Origin: Candidatus Cloacimonas sp.
Lineage (GTDB): Bacteria > Cloacimonadota > Cloacimonadia > Cloacimonadales > Cloacimonadaceae
Direction of reading: 5' to 3'
Length of the DNA: 64,000 nucleotides
NCBI GenBank assembly: GCA_035403355.1
Contig: DAONFA010000002.1
Coordinates: forward strand, 107,933 to 171,932
A model generated the notes under the pieces. It was not told where the DNA came from. It was given only the letters and a program-made list of their open reading frames with translations, and did not search any database. Position numbers and translations under genes: made by a program. Position 1 is the first letter of the stretch. Each line of letters opens with the position of its first letter. Positions 36,178-44,996 of the stretch are shown here, piece after piece.

Positions 36178-36186
36178 GAGGTTACA

Positions 36187-36930
36187 ATGGCTTTTATAGA
36201 TGCGCATTGTCATTTGGCGAATTTAGCGGAATTTATGCCTGTGTTGCCTTTAATGGAAGAAGCGGAAAAACAGGGAATTCACTTTTGGCTTTCTTCTGTG
36301 CTGGCTAAAGCAGAAATTGCCTGGCATCAAACAAACCCCGATAAACGCATTGCTTACAGTGCCGGAATTCATCCTAACTATGATGAATGCGATTTGGAGC
36401 TGATGGATATTGAAGAACTTTGTGCCAGGAAAAAGATTTGGGCAATCGGAGAAATTGGACTGGATAGAAATAATCCTGATTTTGCAGGGCAACTAAAGAC
36501 ATTTATTACTCAGCTGGAACTTGCCAAACAATACAATCTGCCGGTTGTTTTACATCTTGTAGGGCATACCAGCGAAGCATATAACATCCTGAAACAATAT
36601 AAGCTACAATATCTTGTGCACGGTTATGCAGGTTCCTTAGAGGGTTTTAAAGACCTTTTACGCTTGAATTCACTTTTTACAATTTCCGAGCGGTTATTAA
36701 AAAAGGATAAGAGAGAACTTTTAACCGCTATGATAGATAGTAACCGCTTTTTATTTGAAACAGATATAACGCGTGAATATGTAAAGCCAAGAGAAGTTAA
36801 TCCTCTTTTACGCTTAATTTCTCTTATCTCTTCTGTAGCTGAATTTACAGAAATTCACCCAGACACATTAAAAAAACAACAACAGATAAACTTTAACGGC
36901 TATGAACGAAACATATTTCTCCCGAACTGA
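36187..36930 (+). CDS. TatD family metal-dependent hydrolase
   Basis: A 247-residue TatD-like TIM-barrel hydrolase. Metal ligands are seen in DAHCHL (4-9), GEIGLD, LHLVGH, VHGYAGS and LFETD, although the final SP after LFETD is replaced by IT. TatD enzymes act as DNases or deacylases with two metals. GGAGG precedes the ATG. Its 3' end overlaps the next gene by 29 bases, so the two are co-transcribed. The start is 9 bases after the heptosyltransferase gene. Confidence 0.88.
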   Translation: MAFIDAHCHLANLAEFMPVLPLMEEAEKQGIHFWLSSVLAKAEIAWHQTNPDKRIAYSAGIHPNYDECDLELMDIEELCARKKIWAIGEIGLDRNNPDFAGQLKTFITQLELAKQYNLPVVLHLVGHTSEAYNILKQYKLQYLVHGYAGSLEGFKDLLRLNSLFTISERLLKKDKRELLTAMIDSNRFLFETDITREYVKPREVNPLLRLISLISSVAEFTEIHPDTLKKQQQINFNGYERNIFLPN

Positions 36931-37636
36931 ACTTTTAGTTGGGCAGCAAGGTATGCAAAAATTAGCTCAGACCTCTGTGGCAGTTATTGGTTTGGGAGGA
37001 GTTGGTTCTTATTCTGCAGAAGCTTTAGCCCGTTCCGGAATCGGGAAATTGATACTGATTGACTTTGATGTAATTGAACCTACAAATATCAACAGGCAGA
37101 TTTTAGCTTTGCAATCCAACATTGGCAAGCCCAAAGTAGAATTAATGCAACAGCGGATTCTGGATATCAATCCTAAGGCAGAAGTGATTATCTATCAGGA
37201 AGTTCTGGATGAAAATAAGCAGGATAGCTTACTTGCGGGAGCAGAATATTGTGTGGATGCTATTGATAGTTTGAGTGCCAAGATTAGCTTATTGGAATTC
37301 TTGCTTAAAAATGAACGCAAATTTATCAGTGTAATGGGAGCAGGAAATCGGTTAGATCCTTCGCAAATTCATATTTCTACTATTGATAAAAGCTACAACT
37401 GTCCCTTAGCCAGAAAAGTAAGAAAGCTGCTAAGCAAAAAAGGTATAAAAGGAAGTTTCCCTTGTGTTTATTCTTCTGAATTACCACTGAAAATAGCTGA
37501 AGATAATGAAGTTACCGAAGCAGAAGATTTATTACAGGTAAAACAGAGAAAGGTTATTGGTTCTATCAGTTATCTACCTTCAATAATGGGATTGATGGCT
37601 GCGTCTTATGTAATAAGGGATATCCTAAAAGATTGA
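36902..37636 (+). CDS. tcdA: tRNA threonylcarbamoyladenosine dehydratase
   Basis: A 244-residue E1-like enzyme that uses ATP to cyclise t6A37 in tRNA to ct6A. The Rossmann loop is GLGGVGS (30-36), IDFDVIEPTNINRQ binds ATP, and DAIDSLSAK is the catalytic helix region. YgdL/TcdA is the best fit among ThiF, MoeB and HesA because there is no rhodanese or C-terminal zinc domain and the length matches. The TatD pairing is coincident with other genomes having translation or repair genes. Confidence 0.85.
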   Translation: MNETYFSRTELLVGQQGMQKLAQTSVAVIGLGGVGSYSAEALARSGIGKLILIDFDVIEPTNINRQILALQSNIGKPKVELMQQRILDINPKAEVIIYQEVLDENKQDSLLAGAEYCVDAIDSLSAKISLLEFLLKNERKFISVMGAGNRLDPSQIHISTIDKSYNCPLARKVRKLLSKKGIKGSFPCVYSSELPLKIAEDNEVTEAEDLLQVKQRKVIGSISYLPSIMGLMAASYVIRDILKD

Positions 37637-37686
37637 AGTAGTTCTTCCTGATAAAAAAAGAAGAAAAACATCTTATAGTTCCTTAG

Positions 37687-37764
37687 TAACCAAGCTTTTT
37701 CGTTACCGTTTAATTTTAGGCAACGAATTAAATTACAGGAGGTGGAACGATGAGGACATCGTTC
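37687..37764. repeat. Nested hairpins between convergent genes
   Basis: Between tcdA and the minus-strand cytidylyltransferase there are three inverted repeats: GTAAC/GTTAC around 37687-37708, TTTAATT/AATTAAA around 37708-37732, and a perfect 8-bp stem GAACGATG/CATCGTTC with an AGGA loop at 37745-37764. The last lies right after the cytidylyltransferase stop. None has a strong T run, but together they may terminate transcription from both sides. Confidence 0.45.
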
Positions 37765-37765
37765 T

Positions 37766-38467
37766 TCAGGGAACAAAGTGTTGAGCAAATTGATATGCTT
37801 CAGGGGTATCAATATCTATCCACTGATTTGCTTTATCTAAAGTAATTGCTTTTATGCGCTTTAAGGTTATCAGTTCCGAAATCGCATTGCTGATAGAGTC
37901 CTTCCCTTTAGCCATTGCTTTTTCCACTGCTGTAAAGAAATCCGGTTCCAAACGAAATATTCCACAATCCAAGGCATTATAAGTAGTCAGTTCTTTGCCG
38001 ATAGCAATTATGTAATCATTTTCTGTCTGCACTTTTGTAGCGTCATCCAGATCAAAGTTTTCCGTTATAAAAGGGTCCACTAAAAGCAGGTTAAGGCGTT
38101 CCGGAAATTCGGCTATCTTTTTTAGGGCTTCTACTTTTACCAGGTGGTCAGACATAGAAAGGAGAAAGGGCTCATCCTTTATATAATCCTTTACTTTATA
38201 AACCGAAAGGGCATTTCCTTTGTCCCACTCAAGGTTTTCTACAAAAGTTACCGGTAAGGCGGGGGGATTTTTCTGCAGGTATTCAATTATATAGTTCTTC
38301 TTATACCCGATAACCATTATCAGTTCTGTAATGCCTGCATCTTTCAGGTGTTCAATAATAGTGGATAGGATAGTTCCGTTTTGATAGGGAAGCAGGGTTT
38401 TAGGAACTTGTTTTGTAGTTTGCCAGAGGCGACTGCCAATTCCAGCTGCAATTATTACTGCTTGCAA
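37766..38467 (-). CDS. Nucleotidyltransferase, probably CTP:inositol-1-phosphate cytidylyltransferase
   Basis: A 233-residue nucleotidyltransferase. AVIIAAGIGSRL (3-14), VPKTLLPY and the metal motif in LLSMSDH are conserved. DLDDATKVQTE followed by IGKELTTYNALDCGIF and WIDIDTPE match the inositol-1-phosphate cytidylyltransferase branch better than LicC or glucose-1-phosphate enzymes. The start is TTG, 3 bases past the previous stop, with GGAG upstream. It sits downstream of inositol-phosphate synthase, which would supply the substrate. The specificity is inferred from motif and context. Confidence 0.75.
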   Translation of the reverse strand: MQAVIIAAGIGSRLWQTTKQVPKTLLPYQNGTILSTIIEHLKDAGITELIMVIGYKKNYIIEYLQKNPPALPVTFVENLEWDKGNALSVYKVKDYIKDEPFLLSMSDHLVKVEALKKIAEFPERLNLLLVDPFITENFDLDDATKVQTENDYIIAIGKELTTYNALDCGIFRLEPDFFTAVEKAMAKGKDSISNAISELITLKRIKAITLDKANQWIDIDTPEAYQFAQHFVP

Positions 38468-38470
38468 GAT

Positions 38471-39583
38471 TTACGCTCCATTTTCGTGACCCCCTTCAGA
38501 GTAAAGCTCTTCCATTTTTTCAACAAAGCGGATACTGGCTTTTCCGTCCAAACCGTAGAAATACTTTTGGCGGTATTCATCTGCCTTAGCAATCATATCC
38601 AAAGTAGGATTAAGGGCTGTAGCGATTGCTTCAGGAAGTTGTTTCCCGTTTTGGATATGGGGAAAAGCACCTTTTAAAAATTCCCGGTTATCAATTTCCA
38701 GCAGGGGTTGACCGTCTGAATGATTCAGTTTATCGCAAGCAAGGTCATAAACAATACCGAATTTATTCAAGGCAATAAAATCAAAAACCGTGCTGGATGC
38801 CTCACTGATAACAGTATCGGCGGCAGCATAATAGGGAACGATATTAAATTCCGTAAAAGGCAAAAGCACTGAATGAGGATATTTTTTCACGCGTCTTTCA
38901 AATATCCGGTGTTGTTTATGCGGGGCATATTTTCCCATCCAGCTGTAGGGATGAAGTTTAATAATCAGATTATAGTTCCTGGTTTGTTCAAAGATGTCAT
39001 CTTTAATTTCATACATACAGGTTGGTTTATAAGTTGGAGCAAAAAGCACTGTTTTTTTAGCGGGATCAAGATTCCAGCGTTGTAACACCTCTTCCCGCTT
39101 AAATTTACCCTGAAAATAGTAGTCCAGTTTAGGCAAGCCGATTAAATGGACTTCGCTTTTTCCCAAATAGGGGCATTTTAACAGGGATTCAACTCTATGC
39201 TGTCCTTCCACAAAAATCTGGTATTTAACTCCGGGAGAACGAGCTAAGTTACGATAGAGTATATTTTTAATGCCTGTTCCGTGATTCAGAAAAATCAGCA
39301 GTGTTTTACCATAATCCTTTGCATTGCGAAGAGTATCCCCGGAAATAACAATATCAAATCCAGTTGTCTCTTGTGTAAAGCGATAGCCGAGTTTTTTCCA
39401 GTCCTCAGTTATTTTGTTCCGATAGGGAAATTCAAACCACAAATATTTGATTTTTTCCATATCCAGCGAAAACCAAACATCGTATTTGGGGTTATTCAGA
39501 AGCAGCTCTATAATAGGATCAAAGGCGGACTTATGATAGGCATAGCCAATTCTGAAAAGGAGTTTTATCTTCTTCATTGCCAT
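38471..39583 (-). CDS. CDP-glycerol glycerophosphotransferase-like protein
   Basis: A 370-residue GT-B enzyme of the CDP-glycerol:glycerophosphotransferase (teichoic-acid TagB/TagF) type, which moves an alditol phosphate from a CDP-linked donor to a polymer. FAPTYKPT, KLHPYS and SEASSTVFDFIALNK are the diagnostic motifs. No membrane segment is visible, so it would be peripheral on the inner membrane. Because neighbours make inositol phosphate and probably CDP-inositol, it may transfer inositol phosphate instead of glycerol phosphate. A second ATG two codons on is equally possible as start. Confidence 0.85.
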   Translation of the reverse strand: MAMKKIKLLFRIGYAYHKSAFDPIIELLLNNPKYDVWFSLDMEKIKYLWFEFPYRNKITEDWKKLGYRFTQETTGFDIVISGDTLRNAKDYGKTLLIFLNHGTGIKNILYRNLARSPGVKYQIFVEGQHRVESLLKCPYLGKSEVHLIGLPKLDYYFQGKFKREEVLQRWNLDPAKKTVLFAPTYKPTCMYEIKDDIFEQTRNYNLIIKLHPYSWMGKYAPHKQHRIFERRVKKYPHSVLLPFTEFNIVPYYAAADTVISEASSTVFDFIALNKFGIVYDLACDKLNHSDGQPLLEIDNREFLKGAFPHIQNGKQLPEAIATALNPTLDMIAKADEYRQKYFYGLDGKASIRFVEKMEELYSEGGHENGA

Positions 39584-39638
39584 TTAGAACAGTTTTAATA
39601 ATTAAAATAAGTATGGAGACAAGCTCCATACCCATATT

Positions 39639-40958
39639 TTACATTTCGTTATAATACTCCAAACCCAGATGCGTAATCAGGTCTTCTTTCATCATATAGC
39701 GCAAAGTATTTTTCAGTTTCATCTGTTGAATGAAAAGGTCGTTTTCGGGATAAAGCCCGGGAGCAGTCATAGGGGATTTCCAAAAGAAAGAAAGCCATTC
39801 CTGAACTCCAAACATATCACAACGCTGTGCCAAATCCATAAAGAGAATTAAATCCAGCAAAACAGGAGCAGCCAGAATGCTATCTCTACACAGGAAATTG
39901 ATTTTAATTTGCATCGGATAACCGAGCCAGCCAAAAATATCTATATTATCCCAGCTTTCTTTATTATCGCCACGCGGAGGATAATAATTGATACGGACTT
40001 TATGATAGAGGTCTTTATAGAGCTGAGGATATTTTTCCGGTTCCAGAATTGTTTCCAGCACCGAAAGCTTGCTAACTTCTTTGGTCTTAAAACTTTCGGG
40101 GTCATCAAGAACTTCTCCGTCTCTATTACCTAAAATATTGGTAGAAAACCAACCGTGAATACCAATCATTCTGGCTTTTAGCCCGGGAGCGATGATTGTT
40201 TTCATCAATGTTTGACCGGTTTTAAAATCCTTACCGCCAACGGGAACTTTTTTCTCTTCCGCCAGTTTTCTAAAAGCCGGAATTTCCAGATTAAAATTCG
40301 GAGCACCATTGATAAAAGGAATTCCCATCTGCAAAGCGGCATAAGCATAAATCATTGAAGGAGCGATTGCCGGATGATTATCCCGCAAACCCTGTTCAAA
40401 ACTTTCCAAAGTATTATGCACCGGGTTGGCTTCCAAATAGACCTCAGTGGAGGCAGCCCAAGCCATCACTAACCGACTGCAATTTTTTTCTTCTTTAAAG
40501 CGTTTGATATCTTCCATCAGTTGCTGAGCCAAATCCATTTTATTATCGCCGGTTTTAACATAAGTGCCGTGTAATTTTTTCACATAGTTATTATTGAAAA
40601 CCGCCTTTTGGGGCTTCAGAGAACGCAATTCCGGCTCAATTTTATCCAGCAGTTCTTTTTCCAAAACTCCGGCTTTTAATGCTGCTTCATAAGCATCATT
40701 AGGGAAAATATCCCAAGCCATAAATTCCAAATCCTGTAAATTAGCGAGAGGCACAAAGTCCTTTATTAACGGGGTTCTATTTTCAGTTCTTTTTCCTAAG
40801 CGGATAGTGGACATCTGTGTAACCGAACCAAAGGGTTCCGCAATGCCTTTTTTAATTGCTTGAACGCCAGCTACAAAAGTTGTACTTACAGCGCCTAAAC
40901 CTACTAATATAACGCCAAGTTTGCCTTCTGCCTGTTTGATTTCATTACCTCTAAGCAT
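39639..40958 (-). CDS. ino1: myo-Inositol-1-phosphate synthase
   Basis: A 439-residue enzyme converting glucose 6-phosphate to inositol 1-phosphate with NAD. The N-terminal loop VILVGLGAVSTTFVAG, the central PSMIYAYAALQMGIPFINGAPN, the catalytic KDFKTGQTLMKT and NILGNRDGEVL are conserved. It heads a three-gene minus-strand operon (55-base then 3-base gaps) with the phosphotransferase and cytidylyltransferase. Such synthases are uncommon in bacteria outside Actinobacteria and thermophiles, where they serve phosphatidylinositol or di-inositol phosphate. Confidence 0.93.
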   Translation of the reverse strand: MLRGNEIKQAEGKLGVILVGLGAVSTTFVAGVQAIKKGIAEPFGSVTQMSTIRLGKRTENRTPLIKDFVPLANLQDLEFMAWDIFPNDAYEAALKAGVLEKELLDKIEPELRSLKPQKAVFNNNYVKKLHGTYVKTGDNKMDLAQQLMEDIKRFKEEKNCSRLVMAWAASTEVYLEANPVHNTLESFEQGLRDNHPAIAPSMIYAYAALQMGIPFINGAPNFNLEIPAFRKLAEEKKVPVGGKDFKTGQTLMKTIIAPGLKARMIGIHGWFSTNILGNRDGEVLDDPESFKTKEVSKLSVLETILEPEKYPQLYKDLYHKVRINYYPPRGDNKESWDNIDIFGWLGYPMQIKINFLCRDSILAAPVLLDLILFMDLAQRCDMFGVQEWLSFFWKSPMTAPGLYPENDLFIQQMKLKNTLRYMMKEDLITHLGLEYYNEM

Positions 40959-41440
40959 TTTTTCTCCTCTTTAGTTGCTTATTTTTATCCAGTAAATATA
41001 TAAATGCGTAGGTGTCAAGCACAAATGTTTTCACCGCTGCCCTCCTATTTTTAGAATTTTTGTTTTAGCTCTAAACCGAGCTTCAGCTTTGGCAGTTGAA
41101 GGCAAAGATGAGATTTTCTGTTGCCTATTCATCTCGTTGCATCCACAGAAAGGTCGGGAAAGAGTTAAAACAAAAATCAAAGAGTTCCCGGAATTTTTCC
41201 CATAACCCTCCGATATGACTCTCGTATCGTTCCCGTATCGCGATATGGGAACGATACGGGAATCTCATCTGCCGCATAAGGCAAAAAAGCAGGAACTGAA
41301 AAACAAATATTACGGAAGAAATACATTATAAGTTAACCAAATTTGGAGGAACTCTGAAGGTGTGCTAAAAAAGCTTGACGAAATATTTTATATATGCTTA
41401 AAGGTTTTTTTTATTAACATAACTGCTAAAAGAGGGAAAA
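40959..41440. other. Intergenic region with inverted copy of the palindrome repeat
   Basis: Between divergent ino1 and hutI. A partial, inverted copy of the 280-bp repeat occupies about 41180-41325. A TTGACG at 41373 may be the -35 for hutI, with no clear -10. No gene is seen. Confidence 0.5.
41180..41325 (-). repeat. Interspersed repeat, partial inverted copy (copy B)
   Basis: Read on the minus strand this matches the middle of copies A and C: TTCCTGCTTTTTTGC, a 40-bp near-palindrome (41221-41260) and TCATATCGGAGGGTTATGG. The palindrome carries compensating changes in both arms compared with copy A, so base pairing is kept. The match fades toward both ends, so this copy is shorter or more diverged. 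Confidence 0.72.
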
Positions 41441-42694
41441 ATGAACGCCGATGTGATTATCATTAATATCAGCCAGTTAGTTACTCTTGCCCATAATAAT
41501 GCCCCCCGCCGGGGAAAAGAAATGGAAGAAAACTCTATTGTTACCAATGCCGGAATAGCCATAAAAGGTGGTAATATAATAGAAATTAACGATACCAGGG
41601 CAATTGAAAGAAAATATCCTGCTCCCGAACTTATTGATGCTCAGGGGAAAATTGCCACTCCGGGGTTTGTTGATTGTCACACTCATCCCGTTTTTGTGCA
41701 TACCCGCGAAGATGAATTTGCTATGCGGCTACAGGGGAAAAGTTATGTGGAAATTGCCTTAGCTGGAGGAGGTATTTTAAATACTATCCAAACAACAAGA
41801 AATGCTGATGAGGATTTGCTTTTGGAACTGGCAAAAAAACGCATCCTGAAAATGATTCCCTTAGGAACCACAACTCTGGAAGCAAAAACCGGTTACGGAC
41901 TTAATACCGAAAGCGAATTGAAACAATTGCGGGTGATAAAACGCCTGCAAAAAGAACTGCCGATTGAGATTGTTCCTACTTTTTTGGGGGCGCATGAATT
42001 TCCTGAGGAATATAGAAATAACCATTCCGGTTATGTAGAACTGCTTTGTAAAGAAATGATTCCGGCAGTTGCGGAACAAGGAATAGCGGAATTTTGCGAT
42101 GTTTTTACGGAAGCGCATACTTTTAATCTTGAGGAATCCCGCCAAATACTTTCCTGCGCTGCAGAACACGGACTTAAACTAAAAATGCATTGTGATGAGA
42201 TTGAGCCCATTGGTGGCGCAGAACTGGCTGCAGAAATGAAATGTATTTCTGCTGACCATTTGGGTTCTACTGATGAAAGAGGAATTGAAGCCCTTAAAAT
42301 GGCAGGAGTAATCCCTGTTTTATTGCCGGCAACTTTATTTTCCTTACAGAGCAAAAAATATGCCAATGCCCGACTGATGATGGATTTGGGGCTTCCTATA
42401 GCTCTTGCTACGGACTATAATCCCGGCAGCTGTAACTGTGACAGTATGCAGTTTACAATGTCCCTTGCCTGTTTAAAAATGGGTTTAACTCCTGCAGCAG
42501 CTTTATGTGCAGCCACTTTAAACGCTGCTTATGCATTAAATAGAGGCAATCAAATCGGCTCTTTGGAGGCAGGAAAAAAGGCAGACCTTATTTTATGGGA
42601 TATTCCAGGGATAAATTTTATTCCCTATCATTTGGGTTCTTCCTATGTGGACCTGGTGCTAAAATGCGGAAAGACAATTTATAAGGCAAATTAA
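41441..42694 (+). CDS. hutI: Imidazolonepropionase
   Basis: A 417-residue amidohydrolase catalysing step three of histidine degradation, imidazolonepropionate to formiminoglutamate. Metal ligands are in DCHTHPVF and the later HCDE (LKMHCDEIEP) and ATDYNPGS; EAKTGYGL is the family motif. The neighbouring hutH, hutU and hutG are not in the window, so the pathway is split in this genome. GAGGGA precedes the ATG. Its stop abuts the start of the pseudokinase gene. Confidence 0.95.
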   Translation: MNADVIIINISQLVTLAHNNAPRRGKEMEENSIVTNAGIAIKGGNIIEINDTRAIERKYPAPELIDAQGKIATPGFVDCHTHPVFVHTREDEFAMRLQGKSYVEIALAGGGILNTIQTTRNADEDLLLELAKKRILKMIPLGTTTLEAKTGYGLNTESELKQLRVIKRLQKELPIEIVPTFLGAHEFPEEYRNNHSGYVELLCKEMIPAVAEQGIAEFCDVFTEAHTFNLEESRQILSCAAEHGLKLKMHCDEIEPIGGAELAAEMKCISADHLGSTDERGIEALKMAGVIPVLLPATLFSLQSKKYANARLMMDLGLPIALATDYNPGSCNCDSMQFTMSLACLKMGLTPAAALCAATLNAAYALNRGNQIGSLEAGKKADLILWDIPGINFIPYHLGSSYVDLVLKCGKTIYKAN

Positions 42695-44743
42695 ATGCCG
42701 GAGACATCTCTAAACAGTTATCAGGTAATTAGAACCGTGCACAGTTCTTTAAGGTTTTCTATCTATCTGGCAAAACAGATGGAAACCGGAACTACTGTGC
42801 TAATTAAAACACCTGATCCACAACGAGTTAACGATGAACTATTGAAACAGGATTTAGTTAACGAAGCCAATGCCCATCTAAAACTTAGCCAGCCACGAAT
42901 TAGAAAGGTCTTTGAAATTAGAGAAGAAAAGGAAACTGCTTACCTGATTGGAGAATACATAGAAGGAATGTCTCTTGCCTCTTATCTGAAAATAAACTTT
43001 AATTTGCTTACTCTGAAACAAATCCTTTCCTGGCTGCAAGAACTTTTAGAAGCACTTATTTATGCTCATAAACAGGGCTGCGTTCACCTGAATTTGAATC
43101 CTTATAACATCATTGTGGATGATAATGACCACCTGAACATAATTGGTTTCGGGAAAAACCAAAATGCCTGTAAAACCGCGATGGAAAAAGATGGCAGTTA
43201 CCATCCGCTTTTATATGTTGCTCCGGAACTTTATCAATCGGGAGTTGCACTTCCTCAAGCCGACCTATTTTCTTTTGCTGTAATTGCTTATCAAATGCTT
43301 TGCGGAGTTGTGCCCTGGCGGATAGACCTGCAACTAAGCCCGGAAAAACAAAAACAGCAATCCCTCTGCCGGGCTGTAATTATGCCGGAAATAATGCATA
43401 AAGAAGTTCCGGACTGGCTTTTTGCCGCTTTATTGCAATGTTTGAAACTTGATCCCCATCTGCGGTTTTCCAATGCGGAAGAGCTTTTGCAGGTTTTTAA
43501 TAAACAGGAAAACTGGCTGCCGGAAGAGGTTGAGAAGGTTGAAAAGGTTGAGGAATTTGAGAAGGTTGAGGAGGTTGAAAAAGTTGAGGAGGTTGAGGAA
43601 GTTGAGAAGGTTGAGGAAACTTCAAATAATGGATTGCTGAATTCAGATGCGGATAAAACAAAGGAAACAAACACAATAGATACCCCCGCTACTTCTTACG
43701 AAAGTGAAATTGCCCTCCCCCAAGATTTGCCTGTTGCCGATTTGGCAAATAAGCAAAGCTTACCTCAAAAAGTTGATGCTCCCGGTCTCTATGGCAAATC
43801 AGAAACTACCATCTCCAAAACCGTTCCTCCTCCAATCCCGCCTGCAATAATAAAGGAAACGACAAAACTGAAAAAGGTCTTTAAGGTTCTCATCTGGCTA
43901 TCCGTAATAATTTTACTTTTTGTGATTGTAAAATATATCGCTTTTGGCAACCGACCCAAATTTACTTCCGTGGCTGATAGCACTCAAGTGGAAATTTCGG
44001 AAGAACCGCAAAACAAAAATTTGCCGATAGCAATGGTTTTGGTTCCTGCCGATACTTTAGTGATGGGGGATATTTCTCCCGAAGCAGAAGATGATGAATT
44101 TCCTCTTTTAACTATTGGCATTTCTGCTTTTTATATCAGTAAAATGGAAATCAGTCAGGCAGAATGGATGATGGTTTTTCCCAAAAATCCGGCTCATAGC
44201 AAAGACCCTGAATTACCTGTGGAAAATGTTAATTTTTACGATGTTATTGACTTTTGCAATCAGAAAAGTGTTCTGGACGGCTTTGAACCCTGCTACGATT
44301 ATTATGATGATAAAGTGGTCTGTAATTTTTCTGCCAATGGCTATCGTTTACCTACAGAAGCAGAATGGGAATTTGCTGCCAAAAGTGGAAAAAGAGATAA
44401 CTTCTTTGTTTATAGCGGTTCTGATCTGGCTACGGAAGTTGGCTGGTTTAGTGAAAATAGTGATGCTCAAAGCCATCCCTCCGGACAAAAACAACCAAAT
44501 CAACTGGGAATTTATGATCTGAGCGGAAACATCTTTGAATGGGTGTGGAATTGGTATGCGCCGTACAATTCACGCAAATATGACCCTTTTACTGGACCGG
44601 ATAAAGGAACCGATAAAGTTATTAGAGGCGGTTCATGGTATCATAATGCTTCCGAAATGAGAGTTACGAACCGTAATTTTGCCAAGCCCTATACAAAAAA
44701 TGCCTATCTGGGTTTTCGGGTGGTGAGAACGAAAAGTATGTGA
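42695..44743 (+). CDS. Membrane-anchored pseudokinase fused to a SUMF1/FGE-type domain
   Basis: A 682-residue three-part protein. Residues 1-270 have a Ser/Thr kinase fold, with K38 kept, but the catalytic loop reads HLNLNPYN (131-138) where HRDLKPxN is normal, DFG is GFG (151-153), and the glycine loop is lost; it should be inactive. Residues about 275-307 are a Glu-Val-Lys repeat from a tandem GAGGTTGAGAAG-like DNA repeat. One membrane helix follows (about 391-416). Residues about 445-682 are a sulfatase-modifying-factor domain (LPTEAEWEFAA, GIYDLSGNIFEWVWNW, RGGSWY, GFRVVR). The start abuts the hutI stop. It may bind nucleotide or a partner at the membrane. Confidence 0.85.
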   Translation: MPETSLNSYQVIRTVHSSLRFSIYLAKQMETGTTVLIKTPDPQRVNDELLKQDLVNEANAHLKLSQPRIRKVFEIREEKETAYLIGEYIEGMSLASYLKINFNLLTLKQILSWLQELLEALIYAHKQGCVHLNLNPYNIIVDDNDHLNIIGFGKNQNACKTAMEKDGSYHPLLYVAPELYQSGVALPQADLFSFAVIAYQMLCGVVPWRIDLQLSPEKQKQQSLCRAVIMPEIMHKEVPDWLFAALLQCLKLDPHLRFSNAEELLQVFNKQENWLPEEVEKVEKVEEFEKVEEVEKVEEVEEVEKVEETSNNGLLNSDADKTKETNTIDTPATSYESEIALPQDLPVADLANKQSLPQKVDAPGLYGKSETTISKTVPPPIPPAIIKETTKLKKVFKVLIWLSVIILLFVIVKYIAFGNRPKFTSVADSTQVEISEEPQNKNLPIAMVLVPADTLVMGDISPEAEDDEFPLLTIGISAFYISKMEISQAEWMMVFPKNPAHSKDPELPVENVNFYDVIDFCNQKSVLDGFEPCYDYYDDKVVCNFSANGYRLPTEAEWEFAAKSGKRDNFFVYSGSDLATEVGWFSENSDAQSHPSGQKQPNQLGIYDLSGNIFEWVWNWYAPYNSRKYDPFTGPDKGTDKVIRGGSWYHNASEMRVTNRNFAKPYTKNAYLGFRVVRTKSM

Positions 44744-44883
44744 GTTCAAAGTTCAAAGTTCAAAGTTCAAAGTTCGGAGTTCAAAGTTCGGAGTGCAAAG
44801 TTCAAAGTTCAAAGTTCAAAGTTCAAAGTTCAAAGTTCAAAGTTCAAAGTGCAAAGTTCGGAGTTCAAAGTTCGGAGTTCAAA
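44744..44883 (+). repeat. Tandem array of 20 heptamers
   Basis: The stretch is exactly 20 units of 7 bases. Fourteen are GTTCAAA, four GTTCGGA and two GTGCAAA, with no break. It begins directly after the pseudokinase TGA. It is intergenic and not a CRISPR, since there are no spacers. Slippage should make its copy number variable between strains. Confidence 0.95.
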
Positions 44884-44996
44884 GTTTGTTAGGGTATTCT
44901 GGATACAAAAGGATAACTTCCATTTCTTCATTTCTGCTTGACACCAAACGGCTTATCTTGGTTTAGGTTACATTTACTAAACAGGAGAAAAAAAAA

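Noticed and set aside
43291..43674. Ser/Phe/Thr-rich minus-strand frame
   Set aside because: It is a shadow of the Glu-Val-Lys tandem repeat in the pseudokinase gene.
44744..44883. CRISPR array
   Set aside because: Repeats are contiguous heptamers without spacers and there are no cas genes.
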